DNA from: Bhargavaea cecembensis
GTDB lineage: Bacteria > Bacillota > Bacilli > Bacillales_A > Planococcaceae
Assembly: GCF_001619585.1 (NCBI RefSeq)
Contig: NZ_LQNT01000001.1
Location: 1 to 64,000, forward strand
Direction of reading: 5' to 3'
Length of the DNA stretch: 64,000 nucleotides
Of this stretch, positions 25,649 to 33,992 are shown in pieces. The notes under the pieces are model-generated. The model did not search any database, was not told the origin of the DNA, and was given only the letters and a program-made list of their open reading frames with translations. The position numbers and the translations under genes were made by a program. Position 1 is the stretch's first letter. Every line of letters begins with the position of its first letter.

Positions 25649-26425
25649 ATGGCCAATAGAAAATCGACCAGCATGTGGAAAAGCCCCGCGGGTGCGGTTG
25701 CTGTCCTCCTGGTGATCGCCATCATTTATTTTCTTGCGGAGATTCCGGAAGATGAAAGTGGCCAGGAGAGCCCGACTGACACCGGAGAACACATTCCTGC
25801 GGATGCCCCTGCAGAGGGGCTCATTACTGTGGAACTTGTCCGTACAATCGACGGAGACACGATCAAAATCCGGTACCGGGGAAAGGAGCAGAACGTAAGG
25901 TATCTGCTCATTGATACACCGGAGACGAACCATCCCCAGCTGGGAAAGCAGCCGTTCGGTGACCGGGCAAAGGAAAGGAACCGGGAGCTTCTAGCTAACA
26001 GTGAGGTGGCCATTGAGTTTGATATCGGACAGCGGACCGACAAGTACGGACGCCTCCTTGCATACGTCTATGCGGACGGGGAAAGTGTACAGGAAAAACT
26101 GCTTGAAGAGGGGCTTGCCCGTGTCGGCTATGTCTATCCTCCCAACACCCGGCATCTGGAGAGTTATGAACAGGCGGAAAAGCGGGCAAAGGATAGGAGA
26201 ACCGGAATCTGGTCAATCGAGGATTATGCAACCGAACGCGGGTTTGATGCAGAGAAGGCGGAACGGAGCGGCGGAAGCCGTGACAGGCAGAACAAAGATG
26301 CCGGGCCATTCGCCAATTGCAGAGAACTGCGTTCGGTTTATCCGGAGGGCGTGAAGAGGGGGCACCCTGCTTATTCGGAGCGGCACGATGGCGACGGTGA
26401 CGGAATGGCATGCGAGGCTTCATAG
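25649..26425 (+). CDS. Membrane-anchored thermonuclease with Excalibur domain
   Basis: The 258-residue protein has an N-terminal transmembrane anchor (about 14-30) and an SNase fold (about 57-195). Active-site elements are TIDGDTIKI, VRYLLIDTPE (Arg, Asp) and RTDKYGRLLAYV (Arg). The C-terminal calcium-binding Excalibur motif is DGDGDGMACE (about 247-256). It should act outside the membrane on DNA or RNA, for nutrient scavenging or competence-type processing; this role is inference. The GGAAGGAG SD is clear. Confidence 0.9.
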   Translation: MANRKSTSMWKSPAGAVAVLLVIAIIYFLAEIPEDESGQESPTDTGEHIPADAPAEGLITVELVRTIDGDTIKIRYRGKEQNVRYLLIDTPETNHPQLGKQPFGDRAKERNRELLANSEVAIEFDIGQRTDKYGRLLAYVYADGESVQEKLLEEGLARVGYVYPPNTRHLESYEQAEKRAKDRRTGIWSIEDYATERGFDAEKAERSGGSRDRQNKDAGPFANCRELRSVYPEGVKRGHPAYSERHDGDGDGMACEAS

Positions 26426-26502
26426 AAGGGCCTGATCCGTCCGCCGGGACCCGGCAATCAGTCAGAACGTTTAATTCGTGCCGCCTGAAGTCAATGCAAA
26501 AT

Positions 26503-26541
26503 AACCGGACCGGAAAACGTCTATGTTTTCCGGTCCGGTTT
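26503..26541. terminator. Bidirectional terminator between nuclease and bpsB
   Basis: AACCGGACCGGAAAAC pairs with GTTTTCCGGTCCGGTT (perfect 16 bp), with T-rich sequence on both sides. Confidence 0.88.
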
Positions 26542-26547
26542 CTTTAT

Positions 26548-27093
26548 TCAGGATGTCCGGCCGCTGCCCGGGCCGAAGCGTTCGGTATAGTCGGTCACTT
26601 CACGAAGTGCCCGTTCTTCAGTCGTTATCCGGACCGACAGCATCCAGGCATTGAGGGCCATGAAAATCACGGCAGTGAAGTAAGCCTGGAAAATCAGCGG
26701 CAACACGAGCAGCTCGGTCGTGACAATGACATAGTTCGGATGACGGAGCCATTTGTACGGTCCGCGCCTCACAACATTTGCGCCCGGCAGGATGATGATT
26801 TTCGTGTTCCAGAACTCTCCAAGCGATGCGAGGCACCAGATCCGCAATACTTGCATGGCCAGGAATACGGCAAGAAGCACCGGCCAGAGGGGGGACAGGG
26901 GCCGGTCTGTCAGGATCACCTCCGCAATCAGGAAGATAAAGAAACCGGTATGCATGGCGACCATATACGGGTAGTGGGAAGCCCCTGCCTCAAACGCTCC
27001 GCGTTCTTTGAGTTTCTGTTCATTGTGTTTGGCTACACGAAGTTCGATGAGCCGCTGAATAATGACAAGCCCGATGAGAATCCAAAAAAGCAT
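26548..27093 (-). CDS. bpsB: Isoprenylcysteine methyltransferase-like BpsB
   Basis: The 181-residue membrane protein of the ICMT/PEMT fold has about four hydrophobic segments and the SAM-binding motif RRGPYKWLRHPNYVIV, then EERALRE. B. subtilis YpbQ (BpsB) O-methylates alkylpyrones made by the adjacent type III polyketide synthase. It is the second gene of a two-gene operon, 12 bp after bpsA. Its C-terminus is short (TERFGPGSGRTS). Confidence 0.88.
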   Translation of the reverse strand: MLFWILIGLVIIQRLIELRVAKHNEQKLKERGAFEAGASHYPYMVAMHTGFFIFLIAEVILTDRPLSPLWPVLLAVFLAMQVLRIWCLASLGEFWNTKIIILPGANVVRRGPYKWLRHPNYVIVTTELLVLPLIFQAYFTAVIFMALNAWMLSVRITTEERALREVTDYTERFGPGSGRTS

Positions 27094-27105
27094 CTTGCCG
27101 CCTCC

Positions 27106-28185
27106 TTACTGCCATTCCAGGAGAAGCAGTTCCCCCGAGAATCCCGGACCGAGAGCCGCCATGAGACCCTTTTCCCCGGTTGCCGGCTGCTTCTTCATAA
27201 ACTGCTCCAGTACGAACAGTACTGTCGGGGAAGACATGTTGCCGTATTTCCGGAGAACTTGCCTGGAGATATCGGTCATGCCAGGTTCGAATCCGAGTGC
27301 TTCCTCATAAGCCAGCAACACTTTCTTGCCTCCGGGATGTGCCACGAAATGACGGATATCAGATTGTGAGAGTCCCTGGTTTTCAAGGAATTCATGGACG
27401 AACGGACCGAGCCATTCCGTGATGATGGCTGGAATACTTTTTGAAAAAATCACATGCAGGCCCGTGTCATCCACATCCCAGCCCATGACATCTTCGGAAT
27501 CCGGCATCAGTTTCGAAAGCGTAGAGCGGATGGACGGGACCGGTCCGGAAGATCGGAGGGCCACTTTGTCTCCCGCCACCAGCGCGCAGGCCACTCCGTC
27601 TGCAAAGAGTGAGGCGCCGACCAGATTGCTTTTCGTATAATCTTCCGCCTGGAAGGTCAGGCTGCATAATTCCACACAAAGGACGAGCACGCGGTGGCCG
27701 GGGTGGGCGAGGCAGTAGTCGAATGCCCGGCTCATTCCGGAGGCCCCTCCCGCACACCCCAGTCCCCAGACAGGGATCCGCTTGACGTCATCCCGAAAAG
27801 GAAGAAGGTTCATGATGCGTGCTTCGATGCTTGGGGTCGAGATGCCGCTGCTCGATATGTAGAAGATCGCATCGATCTCTTCATAGCTTATATCCTCTTC
27901 GAGCAGTCCGCGGTTTTGCAGGCAACCGTTAATTGCCTCTGAGCCAAGGCGTATTGCATGTTCGATATACAGATTATTACGCTCTCCGAATGGGTGGGCC
28001 TCCCCGTACCACTCGAGCGGCATGGCGATGTAGCGAGTGTCGATGTCGCCATTGTCGAACACCCGAAGCAGCCGCTCTGTATCCCTGAACTTACCGCTGA
28101 ACAGCTGTTTAGTCAGACCGGCTGCATCCCTCTGTCCGATTTCGTGGTCCGGGGTGACTGTATAGATGGATTCAATGACTGGCAT
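27106..28185 (-). CDS. bpsA: Type III polyketide synthase BpsA
   Basis: The 359-residue chalcone-synthase-like enzyme extends fatty acyl-CoA with malonyl-CoA into tri- and tetraketide pyrones. The catalytic triad is visible: Cys in VWGLGCAGGASG, His in FVAHPGGKK, Asn in KYGNMSSP. GAGGAGGAAA lies 4-10 bp before ATG 28185; the GTG/ATG at 28206 is less likely. It forms an operon with bpsB. B. subtilis BpsA was shown to make alkylpyrones, so the product here is probably a methylated alkylpyrone lipid. Confidence 0.93.
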   Translation of the reverse strand: MPVIESIYTVTPDHEIGQRDAAGLTKQLFSGKFRDTERLLRVFDNGDIDTRYIAMPLEWYGEAHPFGERNNLYIEHAIRLGSEAINGCLQNRGLLEEDISYEEIDAIFYISSSGISTPSIEARIMNLLPFRDDVKRIPVWGLGCAGGASGMSRAFDYCLAHPGHRVLVLCVELCSLTFQAEDYTKSNLVGASLFADGVACALVAGDKVALRSSGPVPSIRSTLSKLMPDSEDVMGWDVDDTGLHVIFSKSIPAIITEWLGPFVHEFLENQGLSQSDIRHFVAHPGGKKVLLAYEEALGFEPGMTDISRQVLRKYGNMSSPTVLFVLEQFMKKQPATGEKGLMAALGPGFSGELLLLEWQ

Positions 28186-28258
28186 TCCGTTTCCTCCTCG
28201 GTTCATCTTTTATTCTATACCCTTGTCCTCCCAAGATATGCGACGGGGGTGCAGTCTA

Positions 28259-28846
28259 TCAGTCCGTCAGAATGGGTTCACTGAAATCCTTTTTCTTCTC
28301 AAATGCGACGAGGAAAGGGGGATGGCCCTTCTGGTTGATCAGTTCATAGCGGGCCACGTCGACATCGGCTTCACGGAGACGGCGGGCGTAGGCAAGAAGC
28401 GCATCGCGCTCACGGTCGCCGCCTTCATGGCCGTCATACACACAGACCGTAATCACGCCGCCTTTTTTAAGAAGGCCGAGAAGATCATGAATGGCCCTGA
28501 CCGTCGTTTCCGGACGGGTAATTACCGAGGGGTTGCCTGCATTCGGGAGAAACCCGAGATTGAACATGGCGCCGCCGACCGGGCCTTCCGCATAATCCGC
28601 CACCCTGTCATGACTGTCCAGAATCAGTTGCGCACGTTCTGACAGGTTCCCGAGGCGGAGGCGGGTCGAGTCGAGTGCTTCCTGCTGGATATCAAAAGCG
28701 AGGACACGCCCCTCAGGGCCGGTCAGATCAGCAAGGAACAGGGTGTCATGTCCGTTTCCGGCAGTGGCATCCACAACCGTCTCCCCGGGACGGACGGTCC
28801 GCTCCATCAGTTTTCTCGCCTGTGCGAGTGTACGTCCAAGTTCCAT
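28259..28846 (-). CDS. mnmM: tRNA U34 methyltransferase MnmM (YtqB)
   Basis: The 195-residue SAM-dependent methyltransferase has motif I VVDATAGNGHDTLFLA, AFDIQ and NLGFLPNA. YtqB was identified as MnmM, which completes mnm5U34 in Gram-positives that lack the MnmC methylase domain. ATG 28846 is chosen because AAGGAGAGG lies 9 bp upstream; the ATG at 28855 touches the SD. It stands alone, divergent from the MFS gene. Confidence 0.88.
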   Translation of the reverse strand: MELGRTLAQARKLMERTVRPGETVVDATAGNGHDTLFLADLTGPEGRVLAFDIQQEALDSTRLRLGNLSERAQLILDSHDRVADYAEGPVGGAMFNLGFLPNAGNPSVITRPETTVRAIHDLLGLLKKGGVITVCVYDGHEGGDRERDALLAYARRLREADVDVARYELINQKGHPPFLVAFEKKKDFSEPILTD

Positions 28847-28950
28847 AAAAAACATCCTCTCCTTAAGGCTGGTCCCTCTATCGTATCACCGGGAACGGCC
28901 GCGCTCCATTGAGCAGTGGATTGACAATGTTCGGACATAAGGCATCGGTA

Positions 28951-28979
28951 TTGAAATGCTGCTTTACCGGGCATACAAT
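28951..28979 (+). promoter_or_regulatory. Promoter of the yttB-like MFS gene
   Basis: TTGAAA (28951-28956) and TACAAT (28974-28979) with exact 17-bp spacing. A further TTGACA lies at 28921 without a matching -10. Confidence 0.75.
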
Positions 28980-29014
28980 CAGTGAGGTGAATTTGAAATA
29001 CGGGAGGTGGGGAC

Positions 29015-30208
29015 ATGCCAAGAAGCGTCTGGCTGCTCGTCATCGGAATGTTCGTCAATACGGTCGGGAACTCGTTTATCTGGCCGCTCAATACTATTTA
29101 TCTGCACGACCATCTCGGGAAGTCGCTGTCTGTCGCGGGGCTTGTCCTCATGGCCAACTCCGCTGCAGGCATTGTCGGGAATATGCTCGGCGGGTTTCTT
29201 TTTGACCGGATCGGCGGGTATCGTTCCGTCCTGGCCGGCATTCTGATTTCCCTTGTCGCTCTGGTCGGCCTCGTTTTTTATCACGGCTGGCCGCATTATG
29301 TCTGGCTTCTTGCATTGCTCGGCTTCGGAGGCGGTATAGTCTTCCCGAGCATGTACGCCATGGTCGGGACAGCCTGGCCCGAGGGCGGGCGGAAAGCATT
29401 TAATTCAATTTACCTTGCAAACAACGCTGGCGTCGCGATCGGTCCGGCACTGGCCGGACTTGTCGCTTCCTATAATATTGAATACATCTTCGTCGCCAAC
29501 ACGGTCATGTATGTTCTGTTCCTGCTGATTGCAGCGGTTGCCTACAGAGGCTTCAAGATCGATCCGGCCACGCACACATCGGTGATCAAGGAAAAGCGGA
29601 CCATCCGGGAAAAGGCACCCCTCTATTCCCTGACAATCATGCTGTCCGGATTCTTCCTGACCTGGCTCGTTTACTCGCAGTGGACGACCACGCTGTCGAC
29701 ACATGCAATCGACATCGGCATTACCCTTGGAGAGTACAGCCTGCTTTGGACGATCAACGGTGCACTGATCGTGCTCGGCCAGCCGCTTATCCGGCCAATC
29801 ATCAAGCGCTTTGAGGACAGGCTGAAGGTTCAGATGCTGATCGGCATCATCATTTTCACCTCGTCCTTTGTTGTCGTCGGTTTTGCAGAGTCATTTGCCA
29901 TGTTCGTGACGTCCATGGTCATCCTGACATTCGGTGAAATGTTCGTCTGGCCGGTGATCCCGACCATCGCCAATTCACTTGCACCGCCGGGACGGGAAGG
30001 CTTCTACCAGGGAATCGTGAACAGTGTCTCGACGGGCGGCCGCATGGTCGGACCGGTGGTCGGCGGCGTTCTCGTCGACCTGTATGGCACGCAAGTCATG
30101 CTGATCATCCTGACCTCCATCCTGAGCCTCGCCATTCTGACAAGCCTGTTCTATGATGTTCCTCTGAAGCGGGAGGCGGCCAGACAATCGGCAGCCCATC
30201 GGCCATGA
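29015..30208 (+). CDS. yttB: MFS transporter (YttB-like)
   Basis: The 397-residue protein has 12 predicted transmembrane helices and the MFS loop 2-3 motif GGFLFDRIGGYRS (about 67-79). It resembles the DHA1 drug/sugar-export branch and B. subtilis YttB, which is also next to ytqB. The substrate is not determinable from sequence. SD GGGAGGTGG lies 5 bp before ATG 29015. A strong terminator follows. Confidence 0.82.
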   Translation: MPRSVWLLVIGMFVNTVGNSFIWPLNTIYLHDHLGKSLSVAGLVLMANSAAGIVGNMLGGFLFDRIGGYRSVLAGILISLVALVGLVFYHGWPHYVWLLALLGFGGGIVFPSMYAMVGTAWPEGGRKAFNSIYLANNAGVAIGPALAGLVASYNIEYIFVANTVMYVLFLLIAAVAYRGFKIDPATHTSVIKEKRTIREKAPLYSLTIMLSGFFLTWLVYSQWTTTLSTHAIDIGITLGEYSLLWTINGALIVLGQPLIRPIIKRFEDRLKVQMLIGIIIFTSSFVVVGFAESFAMFVTSMVILTFGEMFVWPVIPTIANSLAPPGREGFYQGIVNSVSTGGRMVGPVVGGVLVDLYGTQVMLIILTSILSLAILTSLFYDVPLKREAARQSAAHRP

Positions 30209-30220
30209 GAACGACTGTAG

Positions 30221-30250
30221 CCCGGCAACTTAATGTTGCTGGGTTTTTTT
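30221..30250 (+). terminator. Terminator of the MFS gene
   Basis: CCCGGCAAC-TTAAT-GTTGCTGGG stem followed by T7. Confidence 0.9.
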
Positions 30251-30304
30251 GATGTTTCGGCGGCGCTCTGTACCAATCTGAAAAGTTCTGATTCCATTGC
30301 AACA

Positions 30305-30334
30305 TTGCCAGTGTTCTGATTAAATGAAGATAGT
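30305..30334 (+). promoter_or_regulatory. Probable scoAB promoter
   Basis: TTGCCA (30305-30310) and GATAGT (30329-30334), spacing 18 bp. The cre-like site overlaps the -10. Confidence 0.5.
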
Positions 30335-30344
30335 AACGCTTTCA
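30331..30344. promoter_or_regulatory. cre-like CcpA operator before scoAB
   Basis: Read on the minus strand, TGAAAGCGTTACTA matches TGWAANCGNTNWCA at all but two positions. It overlaps the -10/+1 region, so CcpA bound there would repress. ccpA itself is in this window at 60,539. Confidence 0.6.
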
Positions 30345-30369
30345 TTTAAGAGGACCGGAGGGAGATTTT

Positions 30370-31056
30370 ATGAAACAGATCTATGACCAGGCGGCCGAGG
30401 CTGTCGCGGATATTAAGGACGGCTCCACACTCATGGTCGGCGGTTTCGGCCTGGTAGGGATACCGGAACAGCTGATTCTTGCGCTTGCCGACAGCGGAGT
30501 CAAGGACCTGACCGTCATTTCCAACAACTGCGGAATCGACGATTGGGGACTTGGCCTGCTGCTGAATAACCGTCAGATCAAGAAGATGATCGGCTCCTAT
30601 GTCGGGGAGAATAAGGAGTTCGAGCGCCAGGTGCTGAGCGGTGAACTGGAGGTTGAACTGACGCCTCAAGGGACACTCGCAGAAAAGATCCGTGCAGGCG
30701 GAGCGGGCATCCCTGCATTCTTCACACCTGCCGGGGTCGGAACGCCGATCGCGGAAGGCAAAGAGACCCGGACCTTCAATGGGAAGGAATATGTCCTTGA
30801 AGAAGCATTGACTGCTGACTTTGCACTTGTGCGGGCCGCCAAGGCAGACAGGCTCGGCAACCTGGTCTACAACAAGACCGCCCAGAACTTCAACCCGATG
30901 ATGGCTGCAGCCGGCAAAGTGACGATCGCCGAAGCGGAAGAAATCGTAGATGCGGGTGAACTGGATCCTGCAACGGTCCATACGCCAAGCATCTATGTGC
31001 AGCGACTGATCCAGGCAGAGCAGGAAAAACGCATCGAGCGGCTCACGACCCGCTGA
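30370..31056 (+). CDS. scoA: 3-oxoacid CoA-transferase subunit A
   Basis: The 228-residue alpha subunit of succinyl-CoA:3-ketoacid (or acetate:acetoacetyl) CoA-transferase carries the glycine-rich CoA-binding block [16 protein letters not shown] (17-32) and [17 protein letters not shown]. It transfers CoA to acetoacetate so the latter can enter thiolysis. It is followed by the beta subunit after 19 bp. Catabolite control is suggested by the upstream cre-like site. The exact acyl donor cannot be read from sequence. Confidence 0.93.
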   Translation: MKQIYDQAAEAVADIKDGSTLMVGGFGLVGIPEQLILALADSGVKDLTVISNNCGIDDWGLGLLLNNRQIKKMIGSYVGENKEFERQVLSGELEVELTPQGTLAEKIRAGGAGIPAFFTPAGVGTPIAEGKETRTFNGKEYVLEEALTADFALVRAAKADRLGNLVYNKTAQNFNPMMAAAGKVTIAEAEEIVDAGELDPATVHTPSIYVQRLIQAEQEKRIERLTTR

Positions 31057-31075
31057 CGGAAAGGGGAGAACGAGA

Positions 31076-31732
31076 ATGGATAAAGCACAAATGAGGGAAC
31101 GTATCGCACGGCGCGCCGAAAAAGAGATTCATGACGGAGACTACGTTAATCTCGGAATCGGAATGCCGACACTCGTCGCGAACTATATTTCCGATGACAA
31201 AACGGTCATCCTCCAGTCGGAGAATGGGCTGCTCGGCATCGGGCCTTACCCGGAAAAGGACAAAGTCGACCCGGATCTGATCAACGCCGGCAAGGAGACC
31301 GTGACGGCGATCAGCGGAGCGGCTTATTTCGACAGCGCAGAGTCGTTCGCGATGATCCGGGGAGGGCACGTCGACGTTGCCATCCTTGGCGGAATGGAAG
31401 TTTCGGAAAGCGGGGACCTGGCGAACTGGATGATCCCAGGCAAGATGATCAAGGGAATGGGCGGTGCGATGGATCTGGTCCACGGCGCCAAGAAGATTAT
31501 CGTCATCATGGAGCACGCCGCAAAGGATGGCTCCGCGAAAATCAAGAAAGAATGTTCGCTTCCGCTCACCGGCAAAGGAGTCGTCGACATGGTCATCACC
31601 GAGAGGTGCGTGATCGAGGTGACACCTGATGGCCTGAAACTCAAGGAAGTGTTCGAAGGCTTCACGGTTGACGACATCCTCGCCTCCACAGAAGCGGAAC
31701 TTGACGTCAGCGAAGTCAATCAAAAAGCATAA
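31076..31732 (+). CDS. scoB: 3-oxoacid CoA-transferase subunit B
   Basis: The 218-residue beta subunit contains the catalytic glutamate in the signature [11 protein letters not shown] (Glu about residue 44) and [14 protein letters not shown] at the N-terminus. GGGGAG precedes ATG 31076. It acts with ScoA as a heterotetramer in the cytoplasm. A terminator follows, separating it from the MoxR operon. Confidence 0.94.
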   Translation: MDKAQMRERIARRAEKEIHDGDYVNLGIGMPTLVANYISDDKTVILQSENGLLGIGPYPEKDKVDPDLINAGKETVTAISGAAYFDSAESFAMIRGGHVDVAILGGMEVSESGDLANWMIPGKMIKGMGGAMDLVHGAKKIIVIMEHAAKDGSAKIKKECSLPLTGKGVVDMVITERCVIEVTPDGLKLKEVFEGFTVDDILASTEAELDVSEVNQKA

Positions 31733-31738
31733 AACCCG

Positions 31739-31770
31739 GCCGGAAAAGGAGACTTTTCCGGCTTTTGTTT
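31739..31770 (+). terminator. Terminator of scoAB
   Basis: GCCGGAAAAG-GAGA-CTTTTCCGGC stem followed by TTTTGTTT. Confidence 0.87.
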
Positions 31771-31790
31771 ACAGAGGGGGAGGAAAACAC

Positions 31791-32735
31791 ATGCACGTCA
31801 TCAAGTTGCTGGAAGAAATGCAGCAGGCTGTCGGTCGGGTGCTGTTCGAAAAAGAGCGGGAAACTGAACTGATGCTGACCGCACTTGTGGCCGGTGGGCA
31901 TGTGTTGCTGGAAGATGTCCCGGGCACGGGGAAGACCCTGCTCGCCAAGACGATGGCTGCGGTGATCGACGCAGATTTCAGACGGATCCAGTTCACTCCG
32001 GATGTCCTTCCCGGAGATGTGACGGGCATCCGGTTCTTTAACATGAAAACCCAGGAGTTCGAGTACCGGGAAGGTCCTGTCGCCACCAATATCCTGCTGG
32101 CCGATGAAATTAACCGGGCGACGCCCCGGACCCAATCGAGCCTTCTCGAGGCCATGGAGGAGGGGCAGTCTACAGTAGACGGCGAGACACACAGGCTGCC
32201 GAAGCTGTTCTTTGTGATCGCCACGCAGAATCCGATCGAGTCCGCACAGGGAACATTTGAACTTCCGGAAGCGCAGATGGACCGGTTTCTCATGAGAATC
32301 CGGCCGGGCTATCCGTCCGAGGAGGGCGAGCGGGCAATGATGCGCACCTATATTCATGGCAGTCCGGCTGTTGTGGAAGGGGTTGCAACCGTTGAGCAAG
32401 TTCTGGAAATCCGTAAACAGGCTATGGAGGTCCAGATTAACGAAGCGGTGGAAAGCTACCTGCTTGCGGTGGTGCGAACAACAAGGAAGCATCCGGACAT
32501 AGAGACAGGAGCGAGCCCGAGGGGCACCATTGCACTCATGAGGGCGGTGCAGGCCCGGGCATTTCTGAGGGGAAGGGCCTTTGCCGTACCGGATGACGTA
32601 CGGGCGCTGGCAGAACCCGTACTTGCTCACCGGCTCGTGCTGTCGGTTGAGGCGTTAATGAGAAACACGGCGGATGAGGTCATGAAAGAATTGCTGGACA
32701 GCATCGAGGTGCCGGTCGAAGGGGTCTCGCCATGA
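31791..32735 (+). CDS. MoxR-family AAA+ ATPase
   Basis: The 314-residue AAA+ protein has Walker A LLEDVPGTGKTLLAKT (39-54), Walker B ILLADEINRATP (101-112) and sensor 1 FVIATQNPIE. MoxR ATPases usually act as chaperones with a DUF58/VWA partner encoded beside them, as here. ATG 31791 has GGGGGAGGAAAA upstream. The B. subtilis counterpart is YeaC (yeaC-yeaD-yebA). Its stop overlaps an ATG at 32732, discussed with the next gene. Confidence 0.92.
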   Translation: MHVIKLLEEMQQAVGRVLFEKERETELMLTALVAGGHVLLEDVPGTGKTLLAKTMAAVIDADFRRIQFTPDVLPGDVTGIRFFNMKTQEFEYREGPVATNILLADEINRATPRTQSSLLEAMEEGQSTVDGETHRLPKLFFVIATQNPIESAQGTFELPEAQMDRFLMRIRPGYPSEEGERAMMRTYIHGSPAVVEGVATVEQVLEIRKQAMEVQINEAVESYLLAVVRTTRKHPDIETGASPRGTIALMRAVQARAFLRGRAFAVPDDVRALAEPVLAHRLVLSVEALMRNTADEVMKELLDSIEVPVEGVSP

Positions 32736-32823
32736 TGGAGGCAGGCGCATCGCCAAAGAATGCGAAGCAGATCAAAGCGCCGGCCATGGTTTCCGGTGAG
32801 CTGCCACTCGGGAGGAGAGCCCG

Positions 32824-33992
32824 TTGAGACAGGATTTTCATCGGGAATTGATCACGAAAAGGGGAGCCTTGCCTATGCGTCGCTTTCAATGGTCATCGGT
32901 TTGCTGGCGGTTTTCGGGAAGAATGCATCACTTGGCGTCCTGGCCATCCTGATGCTTGGCCTGTACGGACTGAATGTTTTATACGTACGGAAAGCAGCGG
33001 GAAGCGTCAGGATCGGGGACGAGCGGGAAATGCTTCGGCTGTTCCCGGGGGAGAATGGTGAGCTTACCTTTACCTTCCTAAATGCCGGGAAGTTGCCCGT
33101 CTGGAACGCAGACTGGGAAGTCTCATTGCTGGATTATGACAGCTCAACTGAGCTGAAGGCAGAAAACGGGTCAGGGACGGTGTTTCCTTCGTTTTTCCTT
33201 CCGGGAAAAGGAAGGATCAGACAGACGGTCTGCTGTGCCGGGAAAAAACGGGGTCATGCCAGGCCGGCAGATCTGACCATTCATATCGGGGATTTTCTCG
33301 GTCTTTTCCAGGTCCGCCTGACCTATCGGGGGTATCTGCAGAAAGCGGTCATCGTCTTTCCCGAGCCGTCCGGATTTCCTCTGCCCGCACGTCTTGCCGG
33401 GCAGGCACCCGGTGCTGCTCCGGCGGCAGTCTCGCTGTTTGAGGAACGCACAAAGCCACGAGGTTCCCGGGAATATGTGGCCGGAGATCCCTTTGCTTCG
33501 ATTGCATGGAAGGAAACGGCAAGGACAAGGGAGCTCCGTACGAAGGAATTTGACCGGGTGGTTCTCCAAAGATGGATTTTGGCCGCAGATCTCCGGGGCA
33601 GACGGCCGGGAGCAGCGGATCCAACTCTGGCAGAAGCGGTATTCAGCCAGATGGCCCATGCCGCCATGGAAGCAGAAAAGCGGGGGATTGAATTGGAGGT
33701 GCGGCTGAACATGAGGAGCGCTGCCAGGGATGGGCATCTCCATATTCCTGCTGACCATGGCCGTGCTCATCTGGCCGGGGTACTGAATCGGCTTGCGCGG
33801 CTGCCGGCGAGCGCACCGGCCCAGACACCCGCTGACATGTACCGGTCGATTGCAGAGAACGCCGCACGCGGTCATATCCTGCTTCATTTCGGAAGGCGTG
33901 GCAGGGAGTACGACGAACTGGCAGCCCTGATGAAGAGAAAAGGCGTTGCAGTCATACCGATATCCCCGGAGGAAAAGGAGGCTGCCGGATGA
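32824..33992 (+). pseudogene. DUF58 protein gene with apparent -1 frameshift near the start
   Basis: From about 32,865 onward the frame encodes a DUF58 protein (YeaD-like): two N-terminal membrane helices (LSMVIGLLAVFG..., LGVLAILMLGLYGLNV) and the core motif KPRGSREYVAGDPFASIAWKE. The only good start, TTG 32824 with GGGAGGAGA 5 bp before it, is in another frame. One extra base in the AAAAGGGG run (32857-32864) would join them as MRQDFHRELITKKGSLAYA. In-frame alternatives are ATG 32760 (no SD, arginine-rich leader) and ATG 32889 (starts inside the first helix). This is either a real frameshift, programmed slippage or a sequencing error. It overlaps the next gene by 4 bp. Confidence 0.7.
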
